DNA of 46,064 nt, taken from positions 1 through 46,064 of the forward strand of contig CAIKOJ010000218.1 in assembly GCA_903829015.1 (NCBI GenBank). Direction: 5' to 3'. Position 1 is the stretch's first letter, and every line of letters begins with the position of its first letter. Under the pieces are notes generated by a model. The model had not been told where the DNA came from. It saw nothing but the letters and a program-made list of their open reading frames with translations, and made no database searches. This DNA is from an uncultured Bacteroidota bacterium (GTDB lineage Bacteria > Bacteroidota > Bacteroidia > Chitinophagales > Chitinophagaceae). Positions 42,268 through 46,064 of the stretch are shown in pieces. The translations under genes were made by a program, and so were the position numbers.

Positions 42268-44680
42268 AATTAATACTCCACTTCCACCTGATCTTTTTAT
42301 CATCCTGTTTTTCGCCATCGGGCAGAAACAACAGCCTGTAGTATTTACCATCGGCCCAGTGTTGCAAAAAGTCGGCATAGTATTTACTGCCCGGATTACC
42401 AGACTGACCGCCCGGATAAACTCCGTAGGCCTCTATCTCCTTACCCATCTGCACCACCATGCGCCACGATGGGCCATGATCGCGCTTGGTGGCATTTACG
42501 GTATTGCCCCAGCCGCCCACTTTAAGATGATCAAAACTAAAAGCCGGCAACTTAGCCAAATGGCTCACGGTTGTGTTCTTGATTTTGTACCATTGTGTAC
42601 TACCCTGCTTTTCGCTCCGCACCATACTATCAACCGCCATTCTATAACTCTTTGAAACTATAGCTGCATAATAACCTTCAACAGTCACTCCCTTTAGCGG
42701 ATGAACATCAGCAAGAAACAACTGCATGGTACGCTCATGCAAAGGCATCAGGTTATTGGGCACGTGCCCCCCGAACAATGGATACCAAACCTCTCCGTAA
42801 AAGTAGCTCCACCAAACCTGAAAGAATGTTGCCGTTTCACTTTCCGCAGACAGCTTATAATCCCAGTTGCGCAGGCCGTCCAGATACTTGCTTTGCACAG
42901 ATGTACAGTATTTCAGCAGGCCGGGTACCATATTTGCTGCCAGGTAAGAGTATGTTTCATTCTGTAGCGCAAACATATCATCCACACTTGCTTTCGATAA
43001 GCCGCTTAATACCTGATTGATGCGCCATGCCCTTAGCTCCACAAACCCGCCCCTGTCGGGGTATGGATATGTAGAATCAGTAACATTCTGATTGGCCGAT
43101 GCCACATAGCCCTGCGCCGGGTTTAGCACATGCGGATTCTCGCGCATGGGTATCAGCTCCTGCCAGAGCGTAGCACTGTCGCTACCATCCATCACAAACC
43201 TGCCCTGATCTTTCCATTTGTTCACAAACTGGCCCTGCCCCCAGAGCGCTATATTGCCCTGCCTGTCGGCATAAGCCATATTCTGCGCCGGGCACTGAAA
43301 GTTCATAATTGCATTTACAAACTGATCGTAGTTGTGCGCCTTATTGAGCAGGTATATAGCTTTCAATTCGTTGGTGGGTCGGTACGCCATCCAGCACATA
43401 GCCAGCATCTTCTTCATGCCATCGCGCTCACCAAAGTTTTGATCATACATTACCGGACCATGAATGGTATAGCTGATAGTATCCAGAAAATCAGGCTTGC
43501 CTTTTATGCCTATCTTTTCCACACGCACCGAGAAATTTTGTTGCTTACCTGCAAACCAATACTTAGTCTTATCGTTATCCACAGGCTTTATCAGGTAATA
43601 ATCCTTTACATCGCGGTAGTTGTTGGTAAAACCCCACGAAACACTGTCGTTGAACCCGATCACCACACCCGGCGTGCCCGGCAGCGATGCACCGTATACA
43701 TTCAGCCCCGGTGCCTGCAACTGTACCTCGTACCACAGCGACGGCAGGTTCAATCCCAGATGCGGATCGTTGCATAGTATGGCTGCACCGCTGGCTGTTT
43801 TTGCACCACTCAGCACCCAGTTGTTGCTGCCCTTGCCATCTTCACGCACCTCGCCAAAATCATCAGGGGTAAATGAGGGGAACAATGTATTCTTATCTGG
43901 TACCTGCTTTGGGATCAGCGATGGCTTCTCAAACACCGTACCCGCGGGTATAACCGGAGAGCTGCCCTGTACCTTGGCAGGAAACAAACGATCCAGTTGT
44001 TCGCTGGTCATTATTCCCTTCAGGAATGTCATACCCAGATCATCCACCTTGCCCGAAAGATCATCGGCCATATACTTGAGCAGCAGTGCTATCTTCAGAT
44101 TAGTCCACGGCTCGGGTTTAAAACCCATCAGCTTGTACTCCAGTGGTAAGTTTCTGTAACTCAGTTTGCTGATGTAATAATTCACGCCCTCGGTATAGGC
44201 ATCCATCATGGCCTTGGTAGCCGGGTCCGATTCCATAGCACTGAGCGAATTTTCAGCGGCAAACACCATACCTTTTCTGCGCTGCTTCCGGTCGAATTTG
44301 AAAGCCTTCTCCCCTACCACCTCACTCACCCTGCCTGCTGCAGCCCTTGCCTGCAGATCCATTTGCCAAAGCCTGAAACCGGCATGTACATAGCCCTGTA
44401 TAAAGTAGGCATCGTGCTCGGTTTCTGTTCGGATGTGCGGCACAAGGCGTTCATCGAGCCAAACAGAGGCTTTGTGTACCTGAGCTAACTTTAGTGCTGC
44501 CGAGAAATCTTCATTCACCGGTTCGGCATTGGCCCAGCAGCCATTCATAGGGTCGAGCAACCTGCCTATTGCCGGCAAACTGCCCATAGGTTTATCCAGC
44601 AAATAAACAAGCACGGTGGTAAGTACCAAGAGTACCCACCTACCCGGTTTTATTGCTTTATCTTGTCTTCCGCCAGACAT
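42266..44680 (-). CDS. Penicillin acylase-family Ntn hydrolase
   Basis: An 804-residue precursor with one N-terminal TM or uncleaved signal (about 15-28) placing it in the periplasm. Autocleavage should occur at 'GKGSNNWVLSG', freeing Ser285 as N-terminal nucleophile; the spacer and beta chain follow with 'NDPHLGLNLPSLWYEVQL' (oxyanion and binding residues) and the conserved 'PGVVIGFNDSVSWGFTNNYRDVKDYY'. The length agrees with the penicillin/cephalosporin/acyl-homoserine-lactone acylase family. Substrate could be beta-lactams, AHL signals or other N-acyl amides; the sequence does not say. A 376-nt gap upstream (44681-45056) holds nothing that I recognise. Confidence 0.9.
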   Translation of the reverse strand: MSGGRQDKAIKPGRWVLLVLTTVLVYLLDKPMGSLPAIGRLLDPMNGCWANAEPVNEDFSAALKLAQVHKASVWLDERLVPHIRTETEHDAYFIQGYVHAGFRLWQMDLQARAAAGRVSEVVGEKAFKFDRKQRRKGMVFAAENSLSAMESDPATKAMMDAYTEGVNYYISKLSYRNLPLEYKLMGFKPEPWTNLKIALLLKYMADDLSGKVDDLGMTFLKGIMTSEQLDRLFPAKVQGSSPVIPAGTVFEKPSLIPKQVPDKNTLFPSFTPDDFGEVREDGKGSNNWVLSGAKTASGAAILCNDPHLGLNLPSLWYEVQLQAPGLNVYGASLPGTPGVVIGFNDSVSWGFTNNYRDVKDYYLIKPVDNDKTKYWFAGKQQNFSVRVEKIGIKGKPDFLDTISYTIHGPVMYDQNFGERDGMKKMLAMCWMAYRPTNELKAIYLLNKAHNYDQFVNAIMNFQCPAQNMAYADRQGNIALWGQGQFVNKWKDQGRFVMDGSDSATLWQELIPMRENPHVLNPAQGYVASANQNVTDSTYPYPDRGGFVELRAWRINQVLSGLSKASVDDMFALQNETYSYLAANMVPGLLKYCTSVQSKYLDGLRNWDYKLSAESETATFFQVWWSYFYGEVWYPLFGGHVPNNLMPLHERTMQLFLADVHPLKGVTVEGYYAAIVSKSYRMAVDSMVRSEKQGSTQWYKIKNTTVSHLAKLPAFSFDHLKVGGWGNTVNATKRDHGPSWRMVVQMGKEIEAYGVYPGGQSGNPGSKYYADFLQHWADGKYYRLLFLPDGEKQDDKKIRWKWSIN

Positions 44681-45056
44681 ACGCTCTTTCTATTTTGTAC
44701 TTGCTGTTTATGAACGCTCGAAACACTCATGGTGAATTTATCTGCGAGCGGTATAAATCTATATTGTAAAGCTAACCATTTGTTGCTACAATTTTAATCT
44801 TGCCAAATGGATGAGCGGGCCCAACACGCCCAACTAGATTCTATTTTTTGTGTATGCTAAAGAGACCGGGGAATCGCTCTGTGTGAGCGGGTTGTTCGAA
44901 AAATAAGACCAACAGGGCGAAACATTACTCTATGGGTTCCTTGTTACAAATTGGGACTATTGTAGTGGGGCAAAAATTTATTAACTAAATATGCACTTAA
45001 ATATTTATATTGCATTTTAAATGTACTAAAACAAAACGCACAACGACACAGGCAAT

Positions 45057-45461
45057 ATGAAGACGAAATTTTCCACTTTGGCTTTTATATTATTTTCTAT
45101 TTTTTCATTTGCGCAAAGCCAGACCAAACAAAGCAGCACAATTCAACAGAAACAAAATTCAGAAAATGTCACATATCAATTATTCCCCACTAAAAATTAT
45201 TGGACTTTCATCAAGTTAGATACACGGAATGGTAAAATGTGGCAAGTTCATTTTACTGTTAATGCGGATGGCGAAAAAGGAGAAGTAATATTAAACTCGC
45301 TTAGTCTTGTAAGTAAAGTGAAAGAAGCAAATGGAAGATTTACACTTCATCCGACTGAAAATATGTATAACTTTTTACTACTCGACCAAATTGATGGAGA
45401 AGTATATCAAGTACAATGGTCAATGGAGGAAAAATATAGAGGCATTGTTCCAATCAAGTAA
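45057..45461 (+). CDS. Small secreted protein with two beta repeats
   Basis: A 134-residue protein with signal peptide (MKTKFSTLAFILFSIFSFAQ). Two similar units follow: 'YQLFPTKNYWTFIKLDTRNGKMWQVHFTV' (about 41-69) and 'FTLHPTENMYNFLLLDQIDGEVYQVQWSM' (about 97-125), each with P-T-x-N, a hydrophobic block, an Asp and a W/Y-Q-V end. This is a recurring Bacteroidota motif with no known function; it may be a small beta-propeller-like or sandwich protein. It appears to be an isolated gene in AT-rich DNA, and no partner is seen. Confidence 0.7.
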   Translation: MKTKFSTLAFILFSIFSFAQSQTKQSSTIQQKQNSENVTYQLFPTKNYWTFIKLDTRNGKMWQVHFTVNADGEKGEVILNSLSLVSKVKEANGRFTLHPTENMYNFLLLDQIDGEVYQVQWSMEEKYRGIVPIK

Positions 45462-45528
45462 AATGAAAATGTCCTTCCAGGGTGAGTCTCCTTTTTCAGG
45501 GAGGCACGCTCGTCTTTCACGAAAATAC

Positions 45529-45574
45529 ACTCGCGTTGCAAACGCAACTCCGTGAGTTCCTCGTTGCAAACGAG
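45529..45574. repeat. REP-like pair of palindromes
   Basis: GCGTT-GCA-AACGC (45533-45545) and CTCGTT-GCA-AACGAG (45560-45574) are perfect hairpins with the same 3-nt loop. ACTC (45529-45532) can also pair with GAGT (45554-45557), making a compound cruciform. This looks like an extragenic palindrome of the REP type. No RAYT transposase is in the window. Confidence 0.6.
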
Positions 45575-45628
45575 TACCAGTGAGGATTGTATTTATTATT
45601 AATGTGGCTATCGGGCTATTTGAGGCGT

Positions 45629-45788
45629 TTAACCTGCTTTTCGCTCCCGACCTTTGTAGGTCACTTTCTTTGTACCCTTCGTATTAGCACGATGCGCTAA
45701 CAATCGCATTGCACCGTGAAAGTCCGCATCAATACTGACCTTTTCAGCTAACTGCTTTGGGATTGGCTGTTTTTTTGGCTTTTACCAT
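45629..45788 (-). pseudogene. Frameshifted small ORF
   Basis: On the minus strand ATG at 45788 opens 'MVKAKK' and then stops after 14 codons. If one A is removed from a run of seven A (45776-45770), a single frame continues to the TAA at 45629 with 'QLAEKVSIDADFHGAMRLLA' and 'TKGTKKVTYKG'. The result is a basic protein of about 53 residues. I read this as a broken or mis-sequenced small gene of unknown family. The 400-nt stretch 45462-45861 otherwise holds only the REP-like palindromes. Confidence 0.4.
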
Positions 45789-45861
45789 TATTCTAAGTTA
45801 CGTATATTCCACAATATGCGAAAGTGAATACTTTTTGTATGTTTATGGGAAACGTTATCTC

Positions 45862-46064
45862 ATGAGTATATTAAATCTGGATGAAAGAAATTATAACACG
45901 CCGGAACTTAAAGAAATAAAGAAAGAAGCCGAATTATTGGAGGAAAAGTATAAAGTAACACATGTCATAACCGAAGATGATATAAGAAGCCGATTGCAAT
46001 ATATGGATTGTCAGCCAGGACAGATTGAAAGCAGAAATCCAGAAAACCCGCCAGATATTGATGG
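45862..46064 (+). CDS. Partial CDS running off the window, unknown
   Basis: Opens with ATG at 45862 and is open to the end of the window (67 codons). It begins 'MSILNLDERNYNTPELKEIK' and contains a charged helix ('KEAELLEEKYKV') and 'DDIRSRLQYMDCQPG'. No domain is recognised and the C-terminus is missing, so the product cannot be named. Its AT-rich, Lys/Glu-rich composition is unlike the core genes at the start of the window. Confidence 0.5.
   Translation, partial: MSILNLDERNYNTPELKEIKKEAELLEEKYKVTHVITEDDIRSRLQYMDCQPGQIESRNPENPPDID

Overview
The window looks like chromosomal DNA of a Bacteroidota bacterium, most likely in the Chitinophagaceae/Sphingobacteriia area; I cannot name a genus. The reasons are type IX secretion (T9SS) C-terminal sorting domains on two Ig-like repeat proteins, Bacteroidota-type -7 promoter elements (TAnnTTTG) before many genes, few Shine-Dalgarno sites, a eukaryote-like citrate synthase, SusD-free surface proteins with carboxypeptidase-regulatory or collagen-like N-termini, and an average base composition near 45 percent GC. 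No CRISPR array, prophage, insertion sequence, tRNA or rRNA was seen.

Layout. 1-7.2 kb: lepA, a flavin-nucleotide-binding (PNPOx-like) protein, two tandem secreted CAP-domain paralogs, then hisS and a low-molecular-weight tyrosine phosphatase on the minus strand, a GreA-like protein and a secreted carboxypeptidase-regulatory-domain protein. 7.3-14.2 kb: one gene for a 2294-residue T9SS-exported Ig-like repeat protein; its C-terminal array has eight unit starts spaced exactly 228 nt apart. 14.3-22 kb: a bacterial deoxyhypusine-synthase-like protein, citrate synthase, then a cyanophycin group consisting of an isoaspartyl peptidase, a small cysteine-rich protein, cyanophycinase (minus) and cyanophycin synthetase (plus, divergent). 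22-25.4 kb: a minus-strand row yjbR-like, MORN-repeat protein, outer-membrane barrel, collagen-like lipoprotein and surE, ending in a bidirectional terminator shared with cphA. 25.6-35 kb: an extremely acidic 74-residue protein, an RDD membrane protein, dnaG, sppA (minus), a second T9SS Ig-like protein, folK and recQ. 35.1-41 kb: a two-haem-motif lipoprotein (minus), then a tetR-tolC-emrA-emrB type efflux operon behind a promoter that overlaps two spaced palindromes. 41-46 kb: an HD-domain protein, a small membrane protein, a penicillin-acylase-family Ntn hydrolase (all minus), a small secreted repeat protein, REP-like palindromes, a frameshifted small ORF and the start of a gene that runs off the window.

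How genes work together. CphA would polymerise Asp and Arg into cyanophycin, cyanophycinase would release beta-Asp-Arg dipeptides and the isoaspartyl peptidase would split these, so the complete store-and-release cycle for nitrogen is encoded within 5.1 kb. The TetR regulator, outer-membrane channel, periplasmic adaptor and 14-TM transporter form one tripartite drug-efflux unit that is probably autorepressed. Several housekeeping genes (hisS, the phosphatase, yjbR-like, folK) have the -7 element 5-8 nt before the start codon, which predicts leaderless messages. None of the regions is proven here to be an undescribed system; the best candidates for new biology are the deoxyhypusine-synthase-like enzyme, the acidic protein, the isometric repeat array and the tetR operator pair.
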